Shown here: piece by piece, positions 53,178-62,034 of the stretch
How the letters are laid out: each line of letters begins with the position of its first letter
Numbering within the stretch: the stretch's first letter is position 1
Assembly: GCF_001425705.1 (NCBI RefSeq)
Contig: NZ_LMDC01000030.1
Location: 1-64,000, forward strand
Direction: 5' to 3'
DNA from: Pelomonas sp. Root1217
GTDB taxonomy: Bacteria > Pseudomonadota > Gammaproteobacteria > Burkholderiales > Burkholderiaceae_C
Length of the DNA: 64,000 nt
Made by a program: the position numbers and the translations under genes
The notes under the pieces: generated by a model
Told to the model about the DNA's origin: nothing
Seen by the model: only the letters and a program-made list of their open reading frames with translations
Database searches by the model: none

Positions 53178-54681
53178 AGTGGCCGAAGACGTTGGCCCGC
53201 CAGCGCGCTTGCGCAGCTGGCCCCAGCGTTTCGGCAGCTTCCTCTTCGACAGCCTGCAGGGCCGCTTCGTGCTGGCCATGCTCGGCGGCCTGGCCCTGGT
53301 GCAGCTGGCGGTCAACCTCGTCTGGTACAGCCAGGTCGAGCAACGCGTGCGGCGGCAGACGGAGCTGGCCGCCCATCACGTGGCAAGCGGGGCCATGGGC
53401 GCGGTGCGCGCCCTGCGCGAGCTGCCAGCGGCCTATCGCCCCTTGCTCATCGAGCAGCTGCGCACCATGGGCGGCACGCGCTTTCTGGTGTTCTTCAACA
53501 ACGCCGCGGTAACGGTGACACCGCTGCCTGGCCAGCCCATGGCGCGCATGCTGGAGCAGCAGGTGATGCAGGAGCTGAGCGCCCAATTGCCCAAGGGCAC
53601 GCCGGTGCGCGCGGTGCTGGCCTCGCCGATCGGCCTGGCCGTGTCGCCCGGCGGCGCCCTGCTCAGCGACCTGCCCGAGAGCTGGGTCGAGCCCTCGCTG
53701 ATCGCCGCCGAACGGCCGGCGCCTTTCCTCGTCATCCAGGCCGAGACCGAGCCGGGCCAGTGGCTCTACCTGAGCAGCACCCTGCCCGATCCCTACTTCC
53801 TGGAGCAACTGGAGTTCTTCACCTGGCAGCGCCTGACGCCGCAGCTGCTGGCGCTCGGCCTGGCAGTGCTGCTGACGCTCGTCGCCGTGCGCGCCATCAC
53901 GCGGCCGCTGGCGGGCTTGAGCCAGGCGGCCGCGCGCGTAGGCCGGCGCGTGGCGCCCAAGCCGCTGCCGGTCAGCGGCACGCAGGAGGTGCGCCAGGCC
54001 ATCGAGGCTTTCAATGACATGCAGGAGCGCATCCGCCGCTACATCGGCGACCGTGAGCGCCTGTTCGCGTCCATCTCGCACGACCTGCGCACGCCGATCA
54101 CGCGGCTGCGGCTGCGCAGCGAGCTGCTGGACGACACCGCCGTGCAGGACGAGTTCCATGAGGACCTGGACGAGCTGGACATGATGGTGAAGACCGCGCT
54201 GCAGATCGTGAAGGACACCGACATTCACGAGAACCGTGCGCCACTGCGCATCGACCTCGTGCTACAGAAGATGGTGCGCGACGCACGCATGGGCGGCCAC
54301 AAGATCGAGCTGCAGAACGAGGCGCTGACCGTGTTCGGCAAACCGCTGGCCCTCAAGCGGGCCATCGGCAACCTGCTGGACAACGCGATGTTCTACGGCG
54401 AGAGCCAGCAGCAGCCGGTGGAGGTCAGCGTGGGCAGCCACGAGGACGGCCTCGTGCTCGTGACCGTGCGCGACCACGGCCCCGGCGTGCCCGAGAGCGC
54501 ACTGGCGCGGCTGGGCCAGCCCTACACACGGCTGGAGCATGGCGCCGCGATGCGCAAGGAGGGGCTGGGCCTGGGCCTGTCCATCGTGCGCGAGATCGTC
54601 GCGGACCATGGCGGCACGGTGCGCTTCCAGAACCACCCCGAGGGCGGCTTCGAAGTGCGCGTGGCTCTACCCGCAGGCTGA
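53167..54681 (+). CDS. Sensor histidine kinase of the OmpR-partner class
   Basis: A 504-residue kinase. A membrane helix at about 33-54 and another at about 223-243 enclose a periplasmic domain of about 170 residues. A HAMP domain (ITRPLAGLSQAAARVGR...) follows, then the H-box ASISHDLRTPITRLRLRSELL with His305, an N-box in AIGNLLDNAMFYGES and G-boxes DHGPGVPE and GLGLGLSIVREI. The large periplasmic domain is well placed to sense the sugar-binding protein encoded first in the operon. Confidence 0.93.
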   Translation: MLSEVAEDVGPPARLRSWPQRFGSFLFDSLQGRFVLAMLGGLALVQLAVNLVWYSQVEQRVRRQTELAAHHVASGAMGAVRALRELPAAYRPLLIEQLRTMGGTRFLVFFNNAAVTVTPLPGQPMARMLEQQVMQELSAQLPKGTPVRAVLASPIGLAVSPGGALLSDLPESWVEPSLIAAERPAPFLVIQAETEPGQWLYLSSTLPDPYFLEQLEFFTWQRLTPQLLALGLAVLLTLVAVRAITRPLAGLSQAAARVGRRVAPKPLPVSGTQEVRQAIEAFNDMQERIRRYIGDRERLFASISHDLRTPITRLRLRSELLDDTAVQDEFHEDLDELDMMVKTALQIVKDTDIHENRAPLRIDLVLQKMVRDARMGGHKIELQNEALTVFGKPLALKRAIGNLLDNAMFYGESQQQPVEVSVGSHEDGLVLVTVRDHGPGVPESALARLGQPYTRLEHGAAMRKEGLGLGLSIVREIVADHGGTVRFQNHPEGGFEVRVALPAG

Positions 54682-54695
54682 AGTGAAGCTCAAAG

Positions 54696-54771
54696 GCAAC
54701 CACAGAGGCACGGAGACACAGAGGCCGTACAGAGAACGAATTTCTCTGTGCCTCCGTGCCTCCGTGGTTGC
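54696..54771. repeat. 28-bp inverted repeat between the kinase and halogenase genes
   Basis: Left arm 54696-54723 (starting GCAACCACAGAGGCACGGAG) and right arm 54744-54771 are complementary over 28 bp with two A/G differences that remain pairable as G-U on one transcript strand; the loop is 20 bp. Within each arm the unit CGGAGGCA or a variant repeats. It lies 14 bp after the kinase stop and 15 bp before the halogenase ATG, and could end the kinase transcript or lie in the halogenase leader. Confidence 0.8.
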
Positions 54772-54786
54772 ATTTCTGCAGCTGAC

Positions 54787-56256
54787 ATGACATCCCCAAA
54801 ACACATCGCCATCGTCGGCGGCGGCACGGCCGGCTGGATGACGGCCAACCTGCTGCGCCACCGCTGGGCCACGCTCAACGTCGAGGTCACGCTGATCGAG
54901 TCGGCCGACATCGCCACCATCGGCGTTGGCGAGGGCTCGACCCCTTTCCTGCGCCACTTCTTCCGCACCCTCGGCATCGAAGAGCGCGACTGGATGCCGG
55001 CCTGCGACGCGACATTCAAGAGCAGCATCCGCTTCCCCGGCTGGAGCAGCGTGGCGGGCTACGAGAGCTACGTCCACCCCTTCTTCTGCGAAGCAGACCG
55101 TCAACTGGGCAACCAGTTCTTCACCAACGCCTGCCTGCGCCGGCGCGGCCAGGCGGCGGATGCGAACCCGCAGGACTTCTTTCTCGCCGCCGAGCTGGCG
55201 AGGCAGCGGCGCGCGCCCGTCGGTACGGACTACGCCTATCACTTCGACGCCGGCAAGCTCGGCGCCTTCCTGCGCAGCCACGCCGTGGGCCTCGGCGTGA
55301 GACACGTCGTCGACACGGTGGCGCGGGTGGAGCAGCACGAGAACGGCGACATCGCCGCGCTTCACCTGAGGAGCGGCGCCCGAATCGACGCCGACCTCTT
55401 CGTGGACTGCAGCGGCTTCAAGGGCCTGCTGATCACCGAGACGCTGGGCGAGCCGTTTCACACCTACCGCGACAACCTCTTCAATGACCGCGCCATCGCC
55501 ATCCCGACGCCGCTGGTCGATGGCGAAGACATTCCCTGCGAAACCGTCTCGACCGCCCTGCGCCACGGCTGGGCCTGGCAGATCCCGCTGACGACGCGTT
55601 ATGGCAATGGCTATGTCTACAGCTCGGACTTCGTCAGCGATGACGAGGCCGAGCGTGAGCTGCGTGAGCACCTCGGCGCCGCGGCTGAGGGCGCCAGCGC
55701 GCGACGCCTGCGCATGCGCGTCGGCTGCGTGAAGCGGCACTGGCGGCAGAACTGTGTCGCCATCGGCCTGTCGCAAGGCTTCATCGAACCGCTGGAAGCG
55801 ACGGCGCTGATGCTGATCCAGCTCAGCGTGGAGCAGTTCATCGCCGCGCTGGAAAGTGGCGACTTCGAGCGCCACCATCAAGACACCTTCAACCACCGCG
55901 TCAGCGAGATGTTCGAGGGCGTGCGTGATTACGTCGTCGCCCACTACCAGCTCAACACGCGCCGCGACACCGACTACTGGCGCACCAACCGGGCAAACAG
56001 GAACATCTCTGCCCGGCTCGCCAGCCTGCTCGACATCTGGGACCGCGGCGGCGACTTCGAGGTGGAGCTGGAGCGCCATGGCGCCGGGCTGATGTATCTG
56101 CGCCCCTCCTGGTACTGCCTGTTTGCGGGCATGGGCCGCTTCCCTGCGGAGCTGCGCGCGACACCCCAGGCCGTCACTGCCGCGGTCGCAAGACAAAGCC
56201 TGGCCCGCATGGTTCGAGAGTTCCGCTCACACCGTCGCTACCTGGCGGGCGAGTAA
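54787..56256 (+). CDS. Flavin-dependent tryptophan halogenase family protein, orphan copy
   Basis: A 489-residue halogenase-family enzyme. GGGTAGW (11-17), GVGEGSTP (47-54), the catalytic-lysine segment ATFKSSIRF (Lys78), DCSGFKG, WAWQIPL and FIEPLEAT (Glu334) are all present. It differs from the 5915-7444 enzyme in GEGS against GEAT, a longer insertion after residue 85 and a C-terminus lacking the same helices, so it belongs to a different branch. ATG 54787 has no clear ribosome-binding site. No TonB receptor or flavin reductase is adjacent; the gene stands alone between the kinase and a convergent GST gene. Confidence 0.88.
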   Translation: MTSPKHIAIVGGGTAGWMTANLLRHRWATLNVEVTLIESADIATIGVGEGSTPFLRHFFRTLGIEERDWMPACDATFKSSIRFPGWSSVAGYESYVHPFFCEADRQLGNQFFTNACLRRRGQAADANPQDFFLAAELARQRRAPVGTDYAYHFDAGKLGAFLRSHAVGLGVRHVVDTVARVEQHENGDIAALHLRSGARIDADLFVDCSGFKGLLITETLGEPFHTYRDNLFNDRAIAIPTPLVDGEDIPCETVSTALRHGWAWQIPLTTRYGNGYVYSSDFVSDDEAERELREHLGAAAEGASARRLRMRVGCVKRHWRQNCVAIGLSQGFIEPLEATALMLIQLSVEQFIAALESGDFERHHQDTFNHRVSEMFEGVRDYVVAHYQLNTRRDTDYWRTNRANRNISARLASLLDIWDRGGDFEVELERHGAGLMYLRPSWYCLFAGMGRFPAELRATPQAVTAAVARQSLARMVREFRSHRRYLAGE

Positions 56257-56286
56257 ACCAAGCTTCGATCGGCAGCCAAGCAAGCT

Positions 56287-56976
56287 TCAGAGCGGCGGAA
56301 AGCGAATCGCACCTTCCGTAGGCAGCTTGTACATGCACGCAACGAACAGCGGGCTGACGAGCCAGCCGTTCAGCCAGGCCCGCACCGATGGCAAGTCCAG
56401 CGTTGCAAACCACCCCGCCTCCACCGAAGCGAACTGGCGGACGAAGGGCATGATCGCCAAGTCGGTGGCGCATGGCGTGGCGCCGCCCAGGCAGGGCGCG
56501 CTGTGCAGCCGTGCCTCCAGCGGTCGCAGCAGCACATCCAGCGCCCTGTCGCGGTGTGCGTCTGGCGTGAGGGTCTCGCTCACGTAGCGCTGGGGGTACT
56601 TCCAGCGGTCCAGGTGATGCTTGAAGGCGCCGTCGTTCCGGTTTAACAGGTCAAGGTTCGCAGGCGACTGCGCCCGCGCCCACCAGCCCTGCGGATCGGG
56701 CGCGGCCAGTGCCCAGCCCATGATGTCCCAGCTCTCCTCGATCACGCTGCCTTCGGGCAACTGCAGCACTGGCACCGTCGACTTGGGCGACAGGGCCAGC
56801 AAGCTTGCGGGCTTGTCGCGCAAGCTGACCTCCACCGCCTCGAAGGCCCGCCCGGCGTGCAGCAGCGCCATCCGTGCGCGCATGGCATAGGGGCAGCGGC
56901 GAAAGGTGTAGAGCCGCGGCAACAGCGGACCGGGGGTGGTGAGGGGTGCGGGCGGTGTCAGGGTCGATGCGTGCAT
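56287..56976 (-). CDS. Glutathione S-transferase-like protein
   Basis: A 229-residue protein. The thioredoxin-like N-terminal domain has LYTFRRCPYAMRARMALLHAG (CPYA active-site motif), VPVLQLPEGSVIEESWDIMGW with the cis-Pro and Glu-Ser glutathione contact, and the C-terminal domain is helical (TDLAIMPFVRQFASVEAGWF). ATG 56976 (MHASTLTPPAP) is used; the upstream frame runs into the divergent gene's start. Likely glutathione-dependent redox or detoxification; no substrate is indicated. Confidence 0.87.
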   Translation of the reverse strand: MHASTLTPPAPLTTPGPLLPRLYTFRRCPYAMRARMALLHAGRAFEAVEVSLRDKPASLLALSPKSTVPVLQLPEGSVIEESWDIMGWALAAPDPQGWWARAQSPANLDLLNRNDGAFKHHLDRWKYPQRYVSETLTPDAHRDRALDVLLRPLEARLHSAPCLGGATPCATDLAIMPFVRQFASVEAGWFATLDLPSVRAWLNGWLVSPLFVACMYKLPTEGAIRFPPL

Positions 56977-57076
56977 GGGTAGCTGAAGTGTGGCGGCGCC
57001 AACAGAAGCTTCGAAATTGGTCGAGCCCTTGATAATCGAAATCTGACCCCGCTTGTTCGAGATGTCTATCTTCATC

Positions 57077-57559
57077 ATGGATAAATTCCTGCTCCAGCAG
57101 CAGGTGTTGGAACGGCTCGCCGAAGACCTGCTGCAAGCCGAACAGGCAGCGCGGGCGGCCCATGAAACGGCAACTCACGAAGAAAATATCGCCGAGAACA
57201 AATACGACACCTTGGGTCTCGAAGCCGCCTACCTGGCCACCGGCCAAGCTCGTCGTGCCGAAGCCATCCGCCAGGCGATGGCCAATTGGCGCCAGTTCCG
57301 CCCGCAGCCATACGACGCCAGCAAAGGCATACAACTCGGCGCGCTGGTTTGCCTGGTCGATGCCGACGACAAGCAGCAACAGCTCTTTCTCGGCCCGGCT
57401 GGAGGCAGCATGAAGTTGGTCAGCGACGCTCAGCCCGTTCAGGTCATCAGCAGCGAATCCCCGTTGGGCAGGGCCATGCTGGGTAAATTTGAGGGTGATG
57501 AGGTATCGATACAGGTGGCTCCGATCCGACAGCGGTTCGAGGTGCTGAGGGTTCATTGA
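57077..57559 (+). CDS. GreA/GreB-family protein
   Basis: A 160-residue protein. The N-terminal helical half includes AAHETATHEENIAENKYDTLGLEAAYLATGQARRA, as in GreA/B-related coiled coils. The C-terminal half carries FLGPAGGSMKL and ISSESPLGRAMLGKFEGDEVSIQV, the hallmark of the GreA/B C-terminal domain, which docks on RNA polymerase. Lengths fit an atypical GreAB-like factor or a Rnk-like regulator rather than GreA itself. ATG 57077 is favoured over ATG 57062. Confidence 0.82.
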   Translation: MDKFLLQQQVLERLAEDLLQAEQAARAAHETATHEENIAENKYDTLGLEAAYLATGQARRAEAIRQAMANWRQFRPQPYDASKGIQLGALVCLVDADDKQQQLFLGPAGGSMKLVSDAQPVQVISSESPLGRAMLGKFEGDEVSIQVAPIRQRFEVLRVH

Positions 57560-57627
57560 CCCGCAAGCACGCCGACGCCGAATTGATCAGAAACTGGGTG
57601 CTCACGGAGCTGGCAGCAGCCGAGGCG

Positions 57628-58905
57628 TCAATAGAACCAGCGCAGAGGTGCGAGCACCGTCTGCGGAAAAAGGACCATCATGAACATCACCGCGAACTGG
57701 GCGGCCATGAAGGGCAGGACCCCGCGCGTGACCTCGTCCATCTTCATGCGGCCCACGCCGGCCACCACGTTGAGGACAGTGCCGACCGGCGGCGTGATCA
57801 GGCCGATGGAGTTGTTGATGATGAAGAGCACGCCGAAGTAGACCGGGTCGATGCCGGCCGCCTTGATCAATGGCATCAGCACCGGGGTCAGGATCAGGAT
57901 GGTGGGCGTCATGTCCATGGCCGTGCCCACGAGCATCACGAGCACCATGATGGCGGTCAGGAGCAGCGTCTGGTTGTCCAGCAGCGGACGAAGCAGGTCC
58001 ACCATCTGCACCGGCAGGTTGGCCACCGTCACCAGCCATGCAGACACCATGGCCGACGCCACCAGGAACATGACCACCGCCGTGGTGCGCGCGGCCGTGA
58101 TGAAGATGCGCACCAGCGCCTGCAGCTTCAGCTCGCGGTACAGCACGGTGCTGACGAACAGCGCGTAGACGGCGGCCACGACCGCCGCTTCAGTAGGTGT
58201 GAACACGCCCATCCGCAGCCCCACCAGGATGAAGACGGGCAGCATCAGCGCCCACACCGACTCCCGTGCCGCGGCCCAGACTTCCGCGCGCGTCTTGCGT
58301 TGCGGCAAGGCCAGCGCCTCCTTGCGGCCGACCCACCACCAGGTCAGCGCCAGGCCGATGCCGATCATGATGCCCGGGACGATGCCGGCGATGAACAGCT
58401 TGCTGATCGACACGTTGGCAGCAACGCCGAAGATGACGAAGCCGATGCTCGGCGGAATGATGGGACCGATGACGCCCGCCGCCGCGATCAGCCCGCCGGA
58501 CACTTCCCGCTTGTGCCCGGCTTTGATCATCATCGGCAGCAGCAGCGCCGTCAGCGCGGCGGCATCCGCCACCGCCGAACCCGACAGTGCCGACAGCAGG
58601 CAGGCCGCGAGGATGACGACATACCCCAGCCCACCCTTGACGTGGCCCACGAGCGCCAGCGCGAAGTTGACGATGCGCTGCGACAGCCCGCCGACGTTCA
58701 TGATCTCGCCGGCCAGCATGAAGAACGGCACCGCCAGCAGCGGGAAGCTGTCCGCACCGTTGATGAAGTTCTGCGCCAGGATCTGCGCGTCGAACAGGTC
58801 CAGGTGCCACATCAACGCGACGCCGCTGGCCAGCAATGCATAGGCGATGGGGATGCCCAGCGCCATGGCGCCGAGCAGGCTGCCGAGGAAGATGAGGACG
58901 GTCAT
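57628..58905 (-). CDS. dctM: TRAP transporter large permease (DctM), second system
   Basis: A 425-residue membrane protein with 12 hydrophobic segments and the DctM blocks SALSGSAVADAAALTALLLPMMIKAG, GVIGPIIPPSIGFVIFG and GTAMDMTPTILILTPVLMP, the last found in TRAP permeases for sugar acids and C4-acids. ATG 58905 overlaps the dctQ stop (ATGA). Last gene of the operon dctP - hydrolase-family gene - dctQ - dctM. Confidence 0.94.
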   Translation of the reverse strand: MTVLIFLGSLLGAMALGIPIAYALLASGVALMWHLDLFDAQILAQNFINGADSFPLLAVPFFMLAGEIMNVGGLSQRIVNFALALVGHVKGGLGYVVILAACLLSALSGSAVADAAALTALLLPMMIKAGHKREVSGGLIAAAGVIGPIIPPSIGFVIFGVAANVSISKLFIAGIVPGIMIGIGLALTWWWVGRKEALALPQRKTRAEVWAAARESVWALMLPVFILVGLRMGVFTPTEAAVVAAVYALFVSTVLYRELKLQALVRIFITAARTTAVVMFLVASAMVSAWLVTVANLPVQMVDLLRPLLDNQTLLLTAIMVLVMLVGTAMDMTPTILILTPVLMPLIKAAGIDPVYFGVLFIINNSIGLITPPVGTVLNVVAGVGRMKMDEVTRGVLPFMAAQFAVMFMMVLFPQTVLAPLRWFY

Positions 58906-59516
58906 GGACGTGGGCGACCGGGCGTGTCGCCGGCACCGTGGGCAGGTGGCCGATCACGCTGCGGTTCGCTGCGCGCCAACTCGGCCTGCAGGGCTTCGAG
59001 CTCGGCCTGCTCTTCGGACTCCGTGACCATCACGAGGTCGCTCTCCTCGAGTTTGCCGGTCAAGAGGCGCGCGAGCTGCAACAGCAGCAGGGCGCCGGCG
59101 CAGACAGAGAAGACCACGCCCGGCGCATAGAAGATGGCCATGGACGCGCCGGTCACCGGCGCTGCCACGTCCAGGTTGATGCGCGCCTGCTGCCAACTGC
59201 CCTGAAGGAACAGCCAGGTCAGGTAAAGCATCAGAACGTGGCCCAGCACCATGCAGGCCTTCTTGCCCGCCACGGGCAGGCGCAACACGAGCATGTCGGT
59301 GCCCAGGTGCGCGCCGTCCTTCATCGCCACCACGGCGCCCATGAAGCACAGCCAGACGAACAGCCAGCGCGAGACTTCTTCGCTGACGGCGATGCCGGAG
59401 TTGAAGGCATAGCGCAGCACGACGTTGCCGAACACCAGCACCACCATGACGGCGAGCGCAGCGCCGATCAGCAGGTCAATGGCGCGGCAAAGCCGCTGGA
59501 TGGCAGCGTCGATCAA
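58902..59516 (-). CDS. dctQ: TRAP transporter small permease (DctQ), second system
   Basis: A 204-residue protein with four membrane helices in residues 14-150 and the DctQ block SGIAVSEEVSRWLFVWLCFMGAVVAMKDGAHLGTDMLV. The C-terminal 45 residues form a charged cytoplasmic tail (ESEEQAELEALQAEL... RSEPQRDRPPAH), longer than usual. The start is TTG 59516 as no suitable ATG exists. Coupled to dctM by a 4-bp overlap. Confidence 0.9.
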   Translation of the reverse strand: MIDAAIQRLCRAIDLLIGAALAVMVVLVFGNVVLRYAFNSGIAVSEEVSRWLFVWLCFMGAVVAMKDGAHLGTDMLVLRLPVAGKKACMVLGHVLMLYLTWLFLQGSWQQARINLDVAAPVTGASMAIFYAPGVVFSVCAGALLLLQLARLLTGKLEESDLVMVTESEEQAELEALQAELARSEPQRDRPPAHGAGDTPGRPRP

Positions 59517-59544
59517 GGCGCCTTCCCCGTGCGACGCCCGGCGG

Positions 59545-60759
59545 TCACAGCCGCGCCCCCTGCAGCAGGCCTCGTTCAGCCAGGTTGCCGATGAGGGCGC
59601 GCAGGCCGAAGCGCCAGGGCGGCGCCGTCTCGCAATGGGTCACGCGGTTTTGCAGGCTGCCCAGCCAATGGCTGTGGATGGTGACCACGTCGCCCAGCTT
59701 GTGGGTGAAGCCGCTGCCGGGCTCGTCACGGTCTTCGGTGGGCGCAAACAGCGTGCCCAGGAACAGCATGAAGCCATCTGGGTATTGGTGGCTGGCCATC
59801 GTCTGGGCCACCAGGTCGACCGGATCGCGGCTGATCTTTGCCATGGTGTTGATGCCACGCAGCGTGTAGCCGTCGTCCCCGCTCACGTGCAGGTGCACGG
59901 TCTCGCGGCGTACCTCGTCCAGGCCGAACGCACCATCGAATAGACGGATGAAGGGGCCGATGGCGCACGACGCGTTGTTGTCCTTGGCCTTGCCGAGCAG
60001 CAGCGCGCTGCGGCCTTCGATGTCGCGCAGGTTCACGTCGTTGCCCAGCGCCGCGCCGACGATGACGCCCCGGCTGTTGACAGCCAGCACGACCTCGGGC
60101 TCCGGGTTGTTCCAGGCGGAATCGGCGCGGATGCCGATGTCCTGGCCATGCCCCACGGCCGCGAGCACCGGCGCCTTGGTGAAGACCTCGGCATCCGGCC
60201 CGATGCCGACCTCCAGGTACTGCGACCATAGGTTCTTCTGCTGCAGCAGCGTCTTCAGCGCCTGCGCCTGGGGCGACCCGGGGCGGATGTCGCCCAGGCT
60301 GTCGCCGATCAGCGCCAGGACCTGGCTGCGCAGCGCCTGGGCACGACTGGCGTCGCCGCGCGCCTGCTCCTCGATCACACGCTCGATCAAGCTCGAGGCA
60401 AAGGTCACTCCGGCGGCCTTCACCACCTGCAGGTCGCACGGCGCCAGCAGCCACGGCAAGGCGGCGTCGCGGCCTTCGGCCTTGCTGTTGTCCAGCAGTG
60501 CGTCGATGGTGCACAGCAACTCGCCGGCCACCGAGCGCACGGCCGAAGCCGGGTCGTCGGTCTCGAGCAACGTGCTCATCGTGGCGAAGTGCCGGCTGAC
60601 GTCGAACACGCCCTCCGGGCGCAGCACCACCACGGCCGGGCCACCCGGCGTGCCAGCGCGCCAGACGCGGCCTACCAGCGTGCCGGCCAGGCCGTCTTGC
60701 GGCAGCAGGGGGTGCACGCCCTCAGCGCGCACAGGCAGGGCGGTCGTTGTCGCGGTCAT
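59545..60759 (-). CDS. Fumarylacetoacetate hydrolase-family protein, probable sugar-acid enzyme
   Basis: A 404-residue member of the FAH superfamily. VKAAGVTFASSLIERVIEEQA, GPDAEVFTKAPVLAAVGHGQDIGI, NPEPEVVLAVNSRGVIVGAALGNDVNLRDIEGRSALLLGKAKDNNASCAIGPF include the metal-binding Glu-x-Glu and the flexible lid. This longer subgroup occurs in operons for L-arabinose, L-fucose and similar sugars and includes 2-keto-3-deoxy-sugar-acid dehydratases (AraD1-type), so such an activity is the best guess. It lies between dctP and dctQ of a TRAP system, suggesting that the transporter's ligand is converted to its substrate. Confidence 0.8.
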   Translation of the reverse strand: MTATTTALPVRAEGVHPLLPQDGLAGTLVGRVWRAGTPGGPAVVVLRPEGVFDVSRHFATMSTLLETDDPASAVRSVAGELLCTIDALLDNSKAEGRDAALPWLLAPCDLQVVKAAGVTFASSLIERVIEEQARGDASRAQALRSQVLALIGDSLGDIRPGSPQAQALKTLLQQKNLWSQYLEVGIGPDAEVFTKAPVLAAVGHGQDIGIRADSAWNNPEPEVVLAVNSRGVIVGAALGNDVNLRDIEGRSALLLGKAKDNNASCAIGPFIRLFDGAFGLDEVRRETVHLHVSGDDGYTLRGINTMAKISRDPVDLVAQTMASHQYPDGFMLFLGTLFAPTEDRDEPGSGFTHKLGDVVTIHSHWLGSLQNRVTHCETAPPWRFGLRALIGNLAERGLLQGARL

Positions 60760-60871
60760 TCAGCTTCTCGGATGTTGTGAAAGGTGGGATGCCGGGCGCG
60801 TGGCGATGTCGGCAGGCCGTCGCGAACAAGGGGAACGCGAGGCGGGCGGTTGCGCCGCCAGGCGAAACAAA

Positions 60872-61891
60872 CTACTTGGCGGCTGCAGTGCCGCCGCGCA
60901 CCTTGGCCAGCTCGGCATTCAACTCCGCCGTCGTGTCCTCGCCGAACTCCTTGCTGAACTTGGCCAGCACCGGCTGCAGCTTGCTGCGCATCTTGGCCTG
61001 CTCGGCGGCCGGCAAGTCGGTGATCTGCATGCCGGCCTTCTTGAGCTCGGCCAGGGCCGTCTCGGAGAACGCGCGGATGGTCTTGCGCTCGTACAGCGTG
61101 GCTTCGCGTGCGGCGTCCTGCACGATCTTTCGTTCGTCCGCCGAGAGGCCGTCCCAGGTCTTCTTGGACATCAGCAGCACCCAGGCGCTGTACATGTGCC
61201 GCGACAGCACCATGTGCTTCTGCACCTCGTAGAACTTGCTGGCCAGGATGGTGGCGGCGGGGTTCTCCTGGCCATCCACCGCCGACTGCTCCATCGCCGT
61301 GTACAACTCGGTGAAGGGCATCGGCGTGGCGTTCGCACCCAATGCGTTGAAGGTGTCCAGGAACAGTGGACTCTGGATGACGCGAAGCTTCAGGCCGCTC
61401 AGGTCGTCTGCGCGCTGCACTGGGCGGCGCGAGTTGGTGACGTGCCGGAAGCCGTTCTCCCAGAAGCCCAGGCCAATCAGGCCTTTCTCGGGCAGCGTGG
61501 CCAGCAGCTTCTGGCCAAAGGGGCCGTCCAGCACCGCATCGGCTTCCTGCTCGTTGTTGAACGTCAAAGGCAGGTTGATCACGCCGAAAGGCTTGACGAG
61601 GGACACGAGCGTCGAGCTGTCGGGGACGGTCATCTCCAGGGTGCCGCCGCGCAGCGCCGACGTCATGCTGATGTCGTTGCCCAGTGCGCCGCTGGCGAAG
61701 ACACGCGCCACCAGCTTGCCGCCGCTCTTGGCTGCCAGCTGTTCGGCGAAGAACTTCAACGCCTTCGCCTGAGGATGGTCGTCGCTGAGGCCGATGCCGA
61801 CCTTGAACACGTGCTCCTTGATTTGCGCCGAAGCGGGGCCAGCAAGCGCCGCGAGCAGGGCTGCGGCGAGGCCAAGTGATCTGATTTGCAT
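60872..61891 (-). CDS. dctP: TRAP transporter substrate-binding protein (DctP), second system
   Basis: A 339-residue periplasmic protein with a 22-residue signal peptide (ending PASA). FKVGIGLSDDHPQAKALKFFAEQLAAKSGGKL, DISMTSALRGGTLEMTVPDSS and the Arg block LKLRVIQSPLFLDTFNALGANATPMPFTELYTAMEQSAVDGQENP identify the DctP family; the Arg of LKLRV binds the carboxylate and this form is found in uronate and aldonate binders. ATG 61891. A LysR gene is divergent from it. Confidence 0.93.
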   Translation of the reverse strand: MQIRSLGLAAALLAALAGPASAQIKEHVFKVGIGLSDDHPQAKALKFFAEQLAAKSGGKLVARVFASGALGNDISMTSALRGGTLEMTVPDSSTLVSLVKPFGVINLPLTFNNEQEADAVLDGPFGQKLLATLPEKGLIGLGFWENGFRHVTNSRRPVQRADDLSGLKLRVIQSPLFLDTFNALGANATPMPFTELYTAMEQSAVDGQENPAATILASKFYEVQKHMVLSRHMYSAWVLLMSKKTWDGLSADERKIVQDAAREATLYERKTIRAFSETALAELKKAGMQITDLPAAEQAKMRSKLQPVLAKFSKEFGEDTTAELNAELAKVRGGTAAAK

Positions 61892-62034
61892 GATGTCTCC
61901 AGGATCGTGAAGTGCGGAGCGCGCCACCTTGCTCCGACCTGCCGGCCCCTCTGGGGGCGGTTCTTGGTGGAGCTGGAGGCTAGGTGAGCCCAGGAGCCCG
62001 GTCCACTGAATTTTTTAGCTAGCATCCATTCCAA

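Noticed and set aside
62000-62034. Overlapping TAGCTA and GCTAGC palindrome before the second LysR gene
   Set aside because: A 6-bp self-complementary stretch is too short to call an operator, and no matching half-site is seen near the TRAP promoter.
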